Positions 13,973-27,790 of a DNA stretch of 64,000 bases are shown here, one piece after another (position 1 is the stretch's first letter; each line of letters opens with the position of its first letter). A model generated the notes under the pieces. That model was given only the letters and a program-made list of their open reading frames with translations. It ran no database searches and was not told the origin of the DNA. Source of the stretch: Chaenocephalus aceratus (Eukaryota > Chordata > Actinopteri > Perciformes > Channichthyidae); NCBI GenBank assembly GCA_023974075.1, contig CM043798.1:25360925-25424924 (forward strand), in the 5' to 3' direction. Made by a program: the position numbers and the translations under genes.

Positions 13973-15167
13973 ATGAACCCCTCAAACACTGGATCGGATC
14001 CCTCCGTTGTTCAGCACGCTCTGACTCATCAGGGAAATCTTCTTGGCCAACATGAACGGTTAATCCAAGTTTTGGTGGAAAGCAATCTTTCCATGACTCA
14101 AAGCATCACAAACCTTTCTGCCCAGATCTCAACCCTGACATCTTCCGCTGCAATCCCTGCCACCTCAAATCCTCCTCCTGTATCCACTCCATGCCGAGAT
14201 TTCCACATCACCGACCCAGAGCCTTTTCATGGAGAGGTGGAGAAATGCAGAGGATTCATTTTTCAATGCAATAAGGTATTTCGTCAGCGTCCCTTGACCT
14301 TTCCTTCGGATGTAACCAAGATTAATTATGTTTTGAATTTGCTTCGTGGCAAAGCATTAAACTGGGCTGAAGCACTGAGTTCATCTGTGGATTATGACAC
14401 CCTTTCCTTTAGAGTTTTTTCTGAACAGTTGTCCATTGTTTTTGATCACCCTGACTACTCCGGCTCTGCTGCTAATCGTCTGCTAACACTACAACAAGGG
14501 AATCGAACCGTGGCGGATTACTCTATCGAGTTCCGCACACTGGCGGCAGAGGCCCGTTGGGACGAGGCGGCTCTAAGGGCAGTTTTTGTTAAAGGGTTGA
14601 AGGATCAGCTAAAGGATGAGCTGGCTGCACGAGACGAGCCTGCAGACCTCCAAGCCTTAATTACCTTGGTGTCTCGCCTCGACAGCCAGTTGCGGGAGCG
14701 CCGTGCGAAGAAAGCGCAACATTCTCCTTTTGCTTTTCCAAGTAAACCGAGCTACTCACCCAGATTTGCTCCTTCTGTTTCCACACCCTCTGGATTCACC
14801 TCTTCACCTCGCGTGCCTCCTTTGGCTAAGGAGGATGCAGTTGGGACGTACCGGACTATCTTCTGAGGAACGCCTTTGATGTATGAGGTTGGGTGAGTGC
14901 CTGTATTGTGGCAAGTTTGGGCATCTCATTGCTGGTTGTCCTGTTCACCCAAACGCAGAAGCTCGTCAGTAAGTTTGGGAGTCCTGACGAGCTCACTTTC
15001 CCCATCTATTTTTGCCCCAACCCTGCGCTGATTTCTCATTCCTGCCAGACTCTGTACAAACTCTCAGACCTTGCCCCTCTCTGCCCTCATTGACTCAGGT
15101 GCTGAAGATAGTTTTGTAGACCTAGAACTTGCCAACCAGCTGGGACTTAAGTTAGAATCCTTACAGG
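13973..15167 (+). pseudogene. gag and protease region of the gypsy element (broken)
   Basis: A 297-codon gag-like frame opens 17 bp after the LTR and ends at 14866. The zinc knuckle (C-x2-C-x4-H-x4-C, starting at 14898) lies in another frame, behind a TGA at 14877-14879. An aspartic-protease core with LIDSGA sits near 15086-15103 in yet another frame relative to the RT. Capsid, knuckle and protease are therefore each recognisable but separated by frameshifts. Confidence 0.85.
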
Positions 15168-16735
15168 ATGACTGCTTATGCCTTAAACGGTCAACGCATC
15201 TCTAGAGTAACTCAGCAGTCACAACCTGTTACTCTGATTATTTCAGGAAATCACAGAGAACAAATCCAACTTAAGGTTATTTCCTCTCCAACTACTCCTT
15301 TGGTACTTGGTTACCCTTGGCTTCGCACCCACAATCCTCATATTGATTGGGCTGGAGGAAGGATCATTGAATGGAATCAGAAGTGTCACCTTAACTGTCT
15401 ACAGTCAGCTGTGCCTCCAGTTCCTGTTAACCCGTTACCTGCTCCATGTGTCTCTCCAGATATAGATTTATCCGGCGTTCCTAACGTTTACCACAACCTG
15501 GGTGAGGTCTTCTGCAAGGATAAGGCTCTCTCTCTCCCTCCTCTCCGTCCATATGATTGTCCCATTGTTTTGCTTCCTGGGGCTCCGTTACCCACCAGCA
15601 AGCTCTATAATCTGTCCAGGCCTGAGAGAGAGGCCATGGAGAAATATATCAGTGATTCCCTAGCTTCTGGAATAATTCGTCCTTCTTCCTCCCCTCTGGG
15701 TGCGGGGTTTTTCTTCGTGGACAAGAAAGATAAATCTCTTCGACCCTGTATTGACTTCCGTGGGTTAAATAACATCACAGTTAAGAATAAGTACCCACTT
15801 CCCCTGATCAACTCTGCTTTTGAGCCACTCCAAGGTGCCACCATCTTCTCAAAACTCGATCTCAGAAATGCCTATCACTTGGTTCGTATCCGCCAAGGTG
15901 ATGAGTGGAAGACTGCCTTTAACACCCCCCTTGGCCACTTTGAGTATCTCGTCATGCCCTTTGGACTCTCAAATGCTCCAGCAGTTTTTCAGTCCCTGGT
16001 AAATGATGTCTTGCGTGATTATCTCAACCAGTTTGTATTTGTGTACATCGACGATATACTGATCTTCTCCAAGAGCCTGGAGGAACACCAAAGACACGTC
16101 AGTCTGGTTCTTCAGAGGCTGCTTGAGAACAAGCTCTACGTCAAGGCAGAGAAGTGTGAGTTTCACCAGGAACGGGTCAGTTTCCTTGGATACATAATCC
16201 GGCAAGGCAGGTTGGAGGCGGATCCAGGGAAGATTCTCGCAGTCTCGGAGTGGCCAGTCCCCACTTCTCGGAAGGAGTTGCAAAGGTTCCTGGGGTTTGC
16301 CAACTTCTATCGCCGGTTCATCAAGGATTATAGCAAGGTTGCTGCTCCACTCTCCAGTCTCACCTCTATCAAGATCAAGTTCTCCTGGACCCCTGAAGCT
16401 AACAATGCTTTTCTTAGACTTAAGTCTCTGTTCACTTCAGCCCCCATTCTCATCCAGCCTGACTAAAGCAGACAATTTGTGGTCGAAGTTGACGCCTCTG
16501 ACATCGGAGTTGGCCCTGTTCTGTCTCATACTTCCGGGCCAAACAACAAGCTTCATCCTTGTGCTTTCTACTCTCGCCGTCTCTCCCCAGCTGAGAGAAA
16601 CTATGATGTGGGCAACAGGGAGCTGCTGGCAGTTAAGATGGCATTGGATGAGTGGCGGCACTGGCTCGAGGGCAGCGAGCAGCCACATGGTGTGGACCAA
16701 CCATAAGAACCTTGAGTACATTCAATCAGCCTAAC
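15168..16735 (+). pseudogene. Reverse transcriptase and RNase H of the gypsy element (broken)
   Basis: The frame 15168-16466 carries the end of the protease and the RT core with [12 protein letters not shown], the catalytic FVYIDDIL near 16031-16060 and [13 protein letters not shown] at 16464-16466 interrupts it in frame. RNase H then continues with VEVDASDIG and [13 protein letters not shown], before a frameshift near 16680 and another stop at 16732-16734. Confidence 0.9.
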
Positions 16736-16771
16736 GGCTAAATTCTCGACAAGCCAGGTGGGCTCTCTTCT

Positions 16772-18016
16772 TTGGACGTTTCAACTTCACTTTCACCTAT
16801 CGCCCAGGTTCCAGGAATACCAAGACCGATGCCCTGTCCAGATCATTCAGGTCTGAGGGTCCAGTCTCGACATCGGACTCTATTCTTCCCCAGAGATGTG
16901 TTGTGGGAGTCGTCACCTGGTAGCGGTCCGCCTAACCGTCTGTTTGTCCCAAACTCAGTCCGTTCCCAAGTACTGCAGTGGGTTCACAGCTCCCGTTTCT
17001 CCAACCATCCCGGTGCTAACCGCACACTCTCCCTTCTCCAAAGACATTTCTGGTGGCCAACAGTCGACAAGGATACAAGGGAATTTGTCTCAGCCTGTAC
17101 AGTATGTGCCAGGAGTAAGGCCTCTCATCAGAAACCTGCAGGTTTCCTCCAGCCCCTTCCAATCCCTAGTCGACCCTGGTCACATATTGCTCTGGACTTT
17201 GTCACCGGTCTGCCCCCCACTCATGGTAATACTACAATCCTAACTGTTGTAGACCGCTTCTCTAAGTGTGCTCATTTTGTTGCTCTACCCAAGCTCCCCT
17301 CAGCCCTGGAAACCTCCCAACTTCTCACCAAGCATGTCGTCCGCCTACATGGAATCCCGGCTGACATCGTCTCCGACCGTGGACCTCAGTTCACCTCCCA
17401 AGTTTGGAAGACCTTTTGTCGTTCACTTGGTGCGTCGGTCAGTTTAACTTCCGGGTACCACCCCCAGTCTAATGGTCAAACCGAAAGGGCCAATCAGGAC
17501 CTGGAATCTGCCCTCCGCTGTGTTGCAAACCGGAATCAGAAGATCTGGAGCTCCCATCTGCCTTGGGTGGAATATTCTCACAATTCCCTCACTTCATCAG
17601 CTACAGGACTCTCTCCTTTCGAAGCCTCTCTAGGGTACCAGCCACCCTTGTTTCCCGAAGAGGAGATTGAGTTGGCTGTTCCATCTGTCCAGCAACATGT
17701 TCGTCGGTGCCGTAATATCTGGAGAGACACTCGATCTGCCCTCCTCCGGACTTCCGCCAAGAACCAGCAATCAGCCAACCGCCGCAGACTTGTTGCTCCC
17801 CTTTACGCCCCTGGACAATCGGTTTGGTTGTCCTCCAAGAACATCTCCCTCCTTACCGAGTCCAAGAAGCTGTCTCCCCGGTTTATTGGCCCCTTCCCCA
17901 TTGAGCGCATAATCAACCCCTCTGCTGTCCGCTTGAAGCTCCCCAGGATCATGAAAATCCATCCCACTTTTCATGTTTCACAAATCAAGCCAGTTCACAC
18001 CAGTGACTTGGAGTGA
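16772..18016 (+). pseudogene. Integrase of the gypsy element, C-terminally truncated
   Basis: From about 16880 the frame shows an HHCC zinc-binding domain (pattern around [12 protein letters not shown] and CTVCARSK) and the DDE core: D in [10 protein letters not shown] in [10 protein letters not shown] and E in [13 protein letters not shown]. It stops shortly after [13 protein letters not shown], where related fish elements usually continue into a chromodomain. Here the frame runs straight into the middle of the LTR, so that domain was deleted. Confidence 0.88.
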
Positions 18017-18457
18017 ATTGATTGCTAGAAAGCTAACCTAGTTTCCAAGTCAAGTTATATTCTTAAACCTGTATTTCTCTGCCCAGAATCCGTCTACTAC
18101 ATTGCCTGCCACGTCCAGCCAACACCACCTCGTCAGCGAACCTCCGATTATCTTCACTACCAGCTCCAGCCTGCTCACTCAATTCAACTCTGATTCCCCG
18201 GCTCATCTCACTCGTGTTCCGCTGTGAATCTCCGAACCCCGGCTTCAGCCTGCTCTCTCCGACATCCTCCGGATCTTCAACTACGGACCTCCACTCTCCC
18301 CCCCCGTAGTTATTCCCAGATCCGGATTATTAATTCCACATCAGTATTGTTTGAATTTTGAGTTGGAAATTAAATTCTTTTTGCTTCCATACTCACGTCT
18401 CCTCCCTTCCGTGTTTGTATTGAGGGTTCAGCCTGTAAGCGCTCTTTGAGCCTAACA
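18016..18457 (+). repeat. 3' LTR remnant of the gypsy element
   Basis: Matches the 5' LTR from TTGATTGCTAGAAAGC to CCTAACA with few differences, and lacks the first ~230 bp. The adjoining ATAAT duplication is intact. Confidence 0.85.
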
Positions 18458-18600
18458 ATAATCTTCAGTGTGGTTAGCTATGAATCTTCCAAAACTGTCC
18501 AACAGTACAAGTACAGTAGGCCCACACAAACTGCAGAACACTGGTGCTTTGGGAACACTCCAATTATTTAATTCCCATTTAAAATCAGGAGACTGAATAT

Positions 18601-18748
<148 letters not shown>

Positions 18749-18763
18749 TGAGAGATAGTTGCC

Positions 18764-19050
18764 AACCCTCCCGATTTCATTGCCCTCTCCCGGTTTCCTC
18801 CCGGGGTCATATTTTTCCGCATTTCTGACAAAATCAGATTTACTCACGACTGTTTCCACTCGGACTTTAATACAGCTACATATCTTTTTGAATATATATA
18901 TTTGTATATATAATATCTACATGTATATTTTCTATTTTATTTCTATTCTTTATTTGTATTTTTGTTGTATTGTAAAATGCCTTGTCTTTTATGCTGCTGC
19001 AACAAAAACAATTTCCCAAATTAGGATCAATAAAGTACCATCTTATCTTA
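18764..19050 (+). repeat. Old repeat debris including a probable non-LTR retrotransposon tail
   Basis: TTGCCAACCCTCCCGATTTC at 18770 resembles hAT ends seen elsewhere in the window (GTTGGCAACCCTG near 27069). 18960-19050 has the look of a LINE 3' end: GCTGCTGCAACAAAAACAAT, then GGATCAATAAAGTACC, then short TCTTA-type repeats. Family not determined. Confidence 0.4.
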
Positions 19051-19703
19051 TATTCAACATTAACATCAGAACATGGTGTGATGTTAACTCGCTTGCTTGC
19101 CAACCATGCCGTGTGATAAAAACCTTTAGACACATTTCAGCTGTTTACAGAACGAAAATATGTTTAGAAAAAGATAACAAGAAGAAAATAGAACTATCGC
19201 CCATGGTCGAAAAAACTTTGTATTACTAATAATACTGTCTGAACTTATGTTAGGGCTGTGCCAAAGTTTAATTGCATTACTGACTAATAATACAGCTTGG
19301 GAAATCATACAACAGCCAAAAAATGCAGAAAACTGGTGACTAACCTTGAGTCAGAAACCCAAAATACATAATAGCAGAGTGTCTCTGCATAAACATTACC
19401 TGAAGTGAAATACAAATTAGACCAGTCAGGTGCAAAACAACACTTCTGTGACTCACTGTCCAAAGACTGTACTTACAAAAAAGTGTGAATCTTGGATCTG
19501 CATGAAACAATATTCTTCCATTCCTTAAGTGGCTCACCTTAATGTGAATCATTTAATTAGACATTTAAGTGTAATAAGCCAGGCTGCAATTGTGTCACCC
19601 TTAAGAGGGCATGTTGTTCAGTTCAAACTGGGATAAAAGCGGTACATGTAGAAGTCCAGTTCTAGCCATCCCTCCGGTTCTCTTCCTGTGGGGCGTTCTT
19701 GTG

Positions 19704-21962
19704 TCAGGACGGTTGAACGGCCTCCTCCATCTCTGCGTCTGCTGGAGCTGCGTTCTCCTGCTCCGGGTCGCCAGGTAGGACGTCTGCGACCGTGTGGATG
19801 AGCTCCTCTATCTGCTCCTCTGATAACCGCTCCTCACTCTCTTCCACCATCTGAACACAAACAGAAAGTTAAGTGTTTGATGTTACACATTTTCAAAGGC
19901 TATGTAACCCTTCACTTCAGCTGATTTGATTTGTGTCTATATTGGGCTGTTTTAAATGATTTTCATAACCTCAAGTAAAAACATTATTTTAAACACATAT
20001 TTTTTTCAGCAGATAAGGTTTTTTAGTTGTCATGGAGTGGTAGAAATGGACAAGAAGTGCTGTTCACTTATTCGTGGTCATGACAGAATGTGTTTTTGAT
20101 TTTTATCAAGTAATACTTGTTAGTAAGATCAGTTTATTGTTTCTACAACACTAAATGTGTAAGAATCATGGAAACGGACACCAGAGTGAAAAAAAGATAG
20201 AGGATGGTAGAGCAACCTGTAATATTAATTGGTGAAAATGAAGTTAAACACTCACTAGCTGAATTTCCACCGCTGTCTGTGGTCGTTGGTTCAATAGCTG
20301 CAGCTTTTCTGCCCTGATTTGAGAAAATGTCAGTGAGTATATAGTGTTCTGAACAGTTCATACATACAGTACATTATGTGTTTATATAGGTTACATTTTA
20401 ACTGAATCTTATAAATCGTGCATCTTTCAGATCTCACTGACTTTGTGAGTTTGTGGGGCTTCATGGTGGTGAGGAACTCTTTGACGATCTCTGGATTCTG
20501 CCGGCTGCAGGGCGTCTTTGACAGGTACTTCAGCGTCTGTGTGCACATTTAGAGGAAACTGTCGGCATGGCATGCTGTTTCAAAAGTGTGAAAGTGAAAC
20601 ATCAAGCAGGTTTAAGTGAGTTGAGAGAAGTTCAGGATGTGTGCCGACCTCATACATGATGGTGTTGAGGTTCTGCTGCCCAGCACTGTTTTTGTTCTTC
20701 ACGGTGTCTTTCCTCTTTTCCTTCAGATCTGTCAGGAGTTTGAACACCTAAAAAACACCGACAAAGCGATACTCAATTATTTGATTTTATTGAAAGTAAA
20801 CGGGAAAAATATTTAAAACGTTTCAGAAGTGAGACATAATACATTACCTCATAATTACTGAGCATAGCAGCGTTAGCGTTTTTACTGGAAAAAAAAAAGT
20901 TAAATTAAACATTATTTTTTACCTTTGTGAAACTTTTACATAAAACAATAATCTAAGCTTTAAGGTTTTTGGAGATTTAAAACAGATCTCAGTCTTCACC
21001 TCGTCACTAAATGGAGAAAGTGAGCTGTGACAGAAAGCTCAGAAAGTTGGATGGTAGACTTTGAGCTCAGATCATTCTGATAAACATTAGAAAACTAATG
21101 AAGGTTAAATAAACAGGGAGTTGGGACCATGGTTGGGACACACACGGTAAAACAAAGAAGGCATGGTGCACTTAAAACATTTGATAGCTTGTTTAGTTTT
21201 ATTAAACAAATTGTTGGGTCTATTTAATAGAGTACATTTGGTGTTAAGGCAAAAATACTTGAATGTTCATAATCATTATTTTCCTTATCAATTTTAATTA
21301 TTCAACTTTCTTTAATTCAGTAGTTAATTGTTAAGATTTTTAAACGTTAGAACAACTACACTCATTACAATTTCCGAAAGGGGACAAAGTGGCATCCAAT
21401 AAAGTGTACAAAACCTTGAATCTTTTTAAAATGTGTATGACAACAATTGACTCCTGAATTTACTTCTGTGCTTTCTCACATTGGTCACAATCCCTTACTT
21501 AGATTTGTGTATTCAGTCCTTTCAATGATAGCAAAAATAATAAACCCATCCAAGTTGTACAGCAATTTTTAACCAAGTGAAAATTATGGATTATTTAAAT
21601 ATGAAGTTAACGTATACTGCTACGTACGATTGCTCTGGTGTTGCCTGAATCAGATTGTAACGTTACTAATGTTTTAGCTTATTTATTCACCTTAAGAGAT
21701 TATCTAACTGTATTTTTATTTTGAAGTTAACAATCTCCTGTTTTTAGATTGACATAAGAGTGGCTTGAAAATATGTTTAAAAAACGGTTCAGTCTCTTTC
21801 CTTCAGCTCTATCAATAAATCAACCGGAAACTGAGACAAAGACTTCGCTGTTGTTCCTTAAACTCGGCTTCTGTTGAAATAAGCAATACATAGCTAACAA
21901 TCAGCTAAACATAATGTTAAAAAAAGACTTTTAAATAAATAAAAACATTCTTACACTTCCAT
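19704..21962 (-). CDS. crcp: RNA polymerase III subunit RPC9 / CGRP-receptor component (six exons)
   Basis: Small subunit of the RPC8-RPC9 stalk of RNA polymerase III, also described in vertebrates as CGRP receptor component protein. Exons in transcript order: 21955-21962, 20848-20884, 20649-20747, 20442-20536, 20256-20313 and 19704-19850; total 444 nt, 147 aa (human 148). The first exon codes only for Met-Glu and two bases of Val. Recognisable blocks include ANAAMLSNYEVFKLLTDLKE, SAGQQNLNTIMYE, TLKYLSKTPCSRQNPEIVKE, AEKLQLLNQRP and MVEESEERLSEEQIEEL. A Lys codon is split AA|G between exons four and five. The tail is acidic as in homologues. The donor after the third exon is GTCGGC, weaker than the others. 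I see no frame damage, so the gene is probably functional. Confidence 0.95.
20885..21954 (-). other. First intron of crcp
   Basis: 1.07 kb of AT-rich intron between the 8-nt first coding segment and exon two. I see no further exon, tandem repeat or clear transposon ends in it. Confidence 0.5.
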
Positions 21963-22039
21963 TTTGCCAGGCACTCAGCGTTGGTCCGTTTAAAAAACGC
22001 GACCGTGTAGAAACTGCTATCCAGGTCAAACGTTCCGCA

Positions 22040-23129
22040 CAGCATCATGCTGGCTTTAGTGTTGCACATTTTTTCTTAAATATACCAAAGAAAAATAATA
22101 AATGTCATATTTGTATAAGCCCTCTGTTACCTTGCTTTGGCATTTACTTAGTTGTACTTATTCCTATTATTTGGCTACATTATTAAAGATAAAGATAACA
22201 GTATGCACTACTCTGATACATCTCAGGTGCAAATGTTTATTTACTGTACATAATTTATTTTTTGATAGATTTAGTTGCTCTGCAAAGGCAGAATACAAAT
22301 ACAAATACAAAAAAATCTATAATGAACTGACATTATGATGTATTTAATTAATTAAGCTCCAATATCTCCAGTAGATCCAATACAAGTTTGTCCTGTGCTG
22401 CTTTGTCATTGTAATACAGGATGTGTGATAAGAAAAATGTGGGTTATCCTTTAATACAGACTCCAATGAAGACATGGTCAACTTTGTGGGAGTAAACGGA
22501 TATCCAAATGTAAAATAAAGCATACATTTATCGAAAATATATCCCTAATATATCCAGAAGCACAAACCAACAGGATTTATGGAGGAAGAGAGACCAATAG
22601 TCTTGTCCATCAAATGCAAAAAAGGGTTGAATAATAAATCTTTGATGCACTAAAGCAAAAAATAGATCCTTTAATTTAGGACAATCATTCACAAAAAAAA
22701 AGATTTGTAGTAATACTCCTAATGGAACTGTACATCAAATGAAGAAATCATGTCCAGTAAGCTATAAGCTATATTTGTCATGTCATACAAGCAAAGAATA
22801 ACTTAAGTGTGCAGTGTGGATGCATTTATAATGATATGGCTGAGCAGTCACTCCAGCCCGTGTCCAACACTCCTAATGATTCATTCCTCAAAACAAGAAA
22901 TGGGTCTTAATGTCAAAGAGTGGGGTCCCAACTCAAAACCCTCTACCAACATTCAATGCAGCTCAGATCAATCCCTTTATGAACATTCAAAATTGCCTCC
23001 GATAGTTTACCTCTTTCAATCTGAGCAACCCGGCAACCTTCTGCCCCCAGAGTATTTAAAACAGATCATCTCAACTCAATACACATACTATTAACAGACT
23101 GCTTTAAGAATCGCATTCGGTACAAAATA
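22040..23129. other. Intergenic upstream of crcp, no gene recognised
   Basis: The crcp promoter must lie in the first part, just above 21962. The remainder is AT-rich and no feature is recognised before the Tc1 element. Confidence 0.4.
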
Positions 23130-23495
23130 CAGTGGGGCAAAAAAGTATTTAGTCAGCCACCAATTGTGCAAGTTCTCCCACTTAAAAAGATGAGAGAGGC
23201 CTGTAATTTTCATCCTAGGTACACTTCAACTATGAGAGACAGAATGGGGGGAAAGAATCCAGGAAATCACATTGTAGGATTTTTAATGAGTTAATTGGTA
23301 AATTCCTCGGTAAAATAAGTATTTGGTCACCTACAAACAAACAAGATTTCTGGCTCTCACAGACCTGTAACTTCTTCTTTAAGGGCCTCCTCTGTCCACC
23401 ACTTGTTAACTGTATTAATGGCACCTGTTTGAACTCGTTATCAGTATAAAAGACACCTGTCCACAACCTCAAACAGTCACACTCCAAACTCCACT

Positions 23496-24318
<823 letters not shown>

Positions 24319-24355
24319 TTTTCTGGATTTTTTCCCCCTCATTTTGTCTCATAGT

Positions 24356-25124
24356 TATGGACGCCCATTTCCGCCACTTGAAAAAAATAAAATCCCCATG
24401 AAAAGTCATTATGAGATAAGAAAGTCGAAATAATGAGATAAAAAGTCATAATTATGAGATAAGAAGTGCGCATGCGCTGCAGTGGCGCTGTCTTTAAAGG
24501 TCCCTTCATCACCTTGCAAACAGCATCTATCTAGTCCTAAATAGGGTAACTATTACAGGTGACTTTTGTAAATGTTAGATGTTACATATAGCCTATATTG
24601 CAGCTAAACTACAACAATGCAGTTCATAGCTTTGACATTACCTGTTATGAACTATAATATATATGCCTATAGTTTTGTGGTAACGTTCACGCCACTAATG
24701 ACAATAGTGCAGGCATACTGCTGCTGTGAGTTGCTCTAACTCTAACCCGTGAATGTTACCACAAAACTATAGGCATATATATTATATTCATAACAGGTAA
24801 TGTCAAAGCTATGAACTGCATTGTTGTAGTTTAGCTGCAATATAGGCTATATGTAACATCTAACATTTACAAAAGTCACCTGTAATAGTTACCTTATTTA
24901 GGACTAGATGCCGTTTGCATGGTGGAGAGCAGCAAGGTGATGAAGGGACCTTTGAAGACAGCGCCACTGCAGCGCATGCGCACTTCTTATCTCATGACTT
25001 TTTATCTCATTATTTCAACTTTCTTATCTCATGACTTTTTATCTCATTATTTCGACTTTTTATTTTATCTCATGACTTTTCATGGGGATTTTATTTTTTC
25101 AAGTGGCGGAAATGGGCTTCCATA
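24356..25124. mobile_element. Long palindromic (fold-back) element H, copy 1
   Basis: Two ~355-bp arms are inverted copies of one another around a ~57-bp unpaired centre. The element starts TATGGACGCCCATTTCCGCC and ends with the inverted form. It is flanked by a 6-bp duplication CATAGT (24350-24355, 25125-25130), and the second Tc1 copy keeps the empty site CTCATAGTTGAAG. The outer arms carry tandem variants of ATCTCATTATTTCGACTTT. It has no coding capacity. Confidence 0.9.
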
Positions 25125-25784
25125 CATAGTTGAGGTATACCTAGGATGAAAATTACAGGACTCTCATATTTTTAAGTGGGAGAACTTGCACAATTGGTGG
25201 CTGACTAAATACTTTTTTGCCCTACTGTATATAGTACAAATAAAATATCCGCAAAAACAAGCGGCGACATGTGGTAAAATTGGAGAAACCATATTTACCT
25301 TTATTATTAAAATGATATTTGTGAATTAAAAGTACTCTAAGGGCACTTAAGATAGCACAAACCTCAGACAAGGCCGTTTCAATAAGTAAAGAATGTGTAT
25401 ATCCCATTGTGATTAGGGATCGACCAATATGGCTTTTTCAAGGCCGATACCGATTAGTAATCAAGGAGACCGATAACCGATATTTGGAACAGATATACAT
25501 TTAAAGTAAAATCCGAAAATCTTGGTGTCAAAATGTAGAATAACACAACTACTTTGAAATGCCTTTTTATGTTTAATGAACTTTTCAACATCTTAAAACT
25601 GGTTTCCTCCCTGTGACCCTGAGTAAAGCAAATGAAGTAAAATTAAAACTTATTATGAACTTCTGATATTTGAGTCTCACTCATTTAGTAGTCCCAATTC
25701 AGCAGCACCAGATTGAGGTGCAGAAAGCAGAGTTGCTGCGAGGCTCCACTAGCAGCCGTCACAGTCGTCCCAGCACGTCACAGT

Positions 25785-27790
25785 AAGCTTGCTTGAGACG
25801 AGCTGCGGCTGTAGACGAGAATAGCCGATTGCAGCCGGGGGAGGTCTCAAAAAGCTCGCCTGAAGTCGGACAGCTCGGAGGCGGCTTCTTCTTCTCTCGG
25901 TTTTTTGGGGGATTGCAAACAACTTTAAGGTGCATACCGCCACCTCCGGAGTCTGCTTGACTCAGTTTCCATTTATACAGAATGCACAAATGTGTTTAAT
26001 CGTTAATGTCAGATATGTACTAAGTAAATACATTTGTTCCTGCTCAAGATTAGATTCAACTTTATTGTTATTGCACAGATTACAGGTACTGAGACAACGA
26101 AATGCAGTTTAGCTTCTAACCAGGTGCAACAAGCAGTGAAGTGAAAAGTAATGTACACAATCTACAGAATAAAATATAGAATGAATTGAATGATGAACAA
26201 ACAGTGAGGGGTATGAATACACTAGATATACACAGCAGCCTGTGAGCAGTATGAACAGTGTGTATGAATATGCTAAGATATATACAGTATGAAAACAGTA
26301 AGCATTGCAAGTATAGTATAAAATATCAGGGTTGCCAACTTGGGGTACCTGGCTGGAGTGAGATTTTGATATCATGGTTTAATTACACATATGCGCACTA
26401 AATGACTGCCATCGTATCAGTAGCGGGACCTTAGCATATATATAGGATATATATACAAATACACAATATTGGACAGACTATAAAGGGCACAAAGTTTCAT
26501 TTACCAATTAATTGACTTATCGTACGATAAGTAAAAATGAACTTGATACATTGCCATTTATTATCGTTATGTCAGTGGTCTAAAATGGTCACACAACGGT
26601 GCCGACAATATGATCGTTTATCGCAATAATTTCCAGGAAAATGTATCCAACAAAATTAATTATCGTGAGAGGCCTATACATGAAACACACACACAAAAAT
26701 CTACAGACTTACTCCAAACTGCCAAATATATTAATTAACACACTCATTCTCTTTGACTCTATTTTGGCCTAGTAGAACAATAAGCAGCAGACTTTTACTT
26801 TTTTATCATTTCTACTGGATCTCAGATCTGCGCAATGCGGGTCGGGGATTGACCAACCGTCTCCCACTGCTCTGCTGTCTGTTAACTGTTGTTAAGAGTG
26901 GTGGGGGCGGGGAGGGAGCGGATCGACAGCTTGAGCAGCTGTCAACTCAACATTGTAAATAACCAACCAAAAACAATCGCTGGTTCATCTTGTTTTTGGC
27001 GTGAGAATAGTTTGGGCAGCGTGAGATTGAGAGTGAAAGCGTGTGTCACACACCAGATGCGTGAGAGTTGGCAACCCTGAAATATATATATTAATTTCAT
27101 GATAAACACTGTGGAACAATGATGAAAAATCATTGTTCCACACACCAACCTGAGACCAAAGAACGCGTACCGAAGGCGTCCCGACTTTTACGTCCACTAC
27201 GTCGCCTGCGCTGCCCGCCTACGAACACACCGCAATACTTAATACGTTAATACTTCAGTCGACGAGTGGCAATAACTGTCCTTACCAGCAGGCAGCGGTA
27301 GTGTGTATTCGTCATTTAAAAAAGAGGCAACAGCCAATCAGAGTGATTTCTTTGGGAGGTGTGAAAATGTGCCGTAAAGCAACGACGGTGCGGGACACAC
27401 CAACCTGAGTAGGGCGCCGCGAATGCCTGACTACCTCTGACTCCCAAAATCGGGTAGGTGTGTCAGGGGCTTAAAACTGACACAAAACAACAAAAAACCT
27501 TTGCCGAGCCAATGGAGTTTCATCACCAGCACTGGGTAAAAACCACCAATGAACGCTCAGCTCGATATACCAGCGAGTCGTTTCCCATCAAGCATTTAGC
27601 TTCCGCAGTCCGTGGAGAGAAACTGCGCCGCCTCGCTCTCAAGGCTGCCGGCGTCTTTGTCCAGCAAGATTTCAACGTCTCATGTAGGCGAGCCTCCAGA
27701 GCAAGTCGGACAAAATTACTAACCATTATGCAACGCACTAGCAAGACGGCGATCGCAATTGCGCAGGTCTCGCTCATCCCAAACAAGCCT
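25785..27790 (-). mobile_element. O element, copy 1 (with further insertions)
   Basis: Inverted relative to copy 2 at 53943-55122. Ends AAGCTTGCTTGAGACG and, in reverse, AGGCTTGTTTGGGATG. It shares with copy 2 the subterminal GTAGACGAGA, GTCGGACAGCTCGGA and GCAATTGCG blocks and an internal LINE-like tail. It is longer than copy 2 because of insertions at 26329-27079 and about 27138-27470. Confidence 0.7.
26329..27079. mobile_element. hAT-like insertion within O copy 1
   Basis: Terminal inverted repeat CAGGGTTGCCAACT at both ends. Flanks TAAAATAT and AAATATAT share most bases. This segment is absent from O copy 2 at the corresponding point. No coding region is recognised. Confidence 0.7.

Larger units (their letters stand above)
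12329..18457 (+). mobile_element. Ty3/gypsy LTR retrotransposon, defective
   Basis: Begins TGTAAAGATG, ends CCTAACA, and is flanked by a perfect 5-bp duplication ATAAT (12324-12328 and 18458-18462), typical for Ty3/gypsy. Order is LTR, gag, protease, RT, RNase H, integrase, LTR. The 5' LTR (12329-13956) contains a 949-bp hAT-like insertion; without it and its duplication it is about 671 bp. The 3' LTR keeps only the last ~440 bp (18016-18457), joined directly to the integrase reading frame. Frameshifts and stops break gag, protease and pol, so this copy cannot encode a full polyprotein. Confidence 0.92.
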
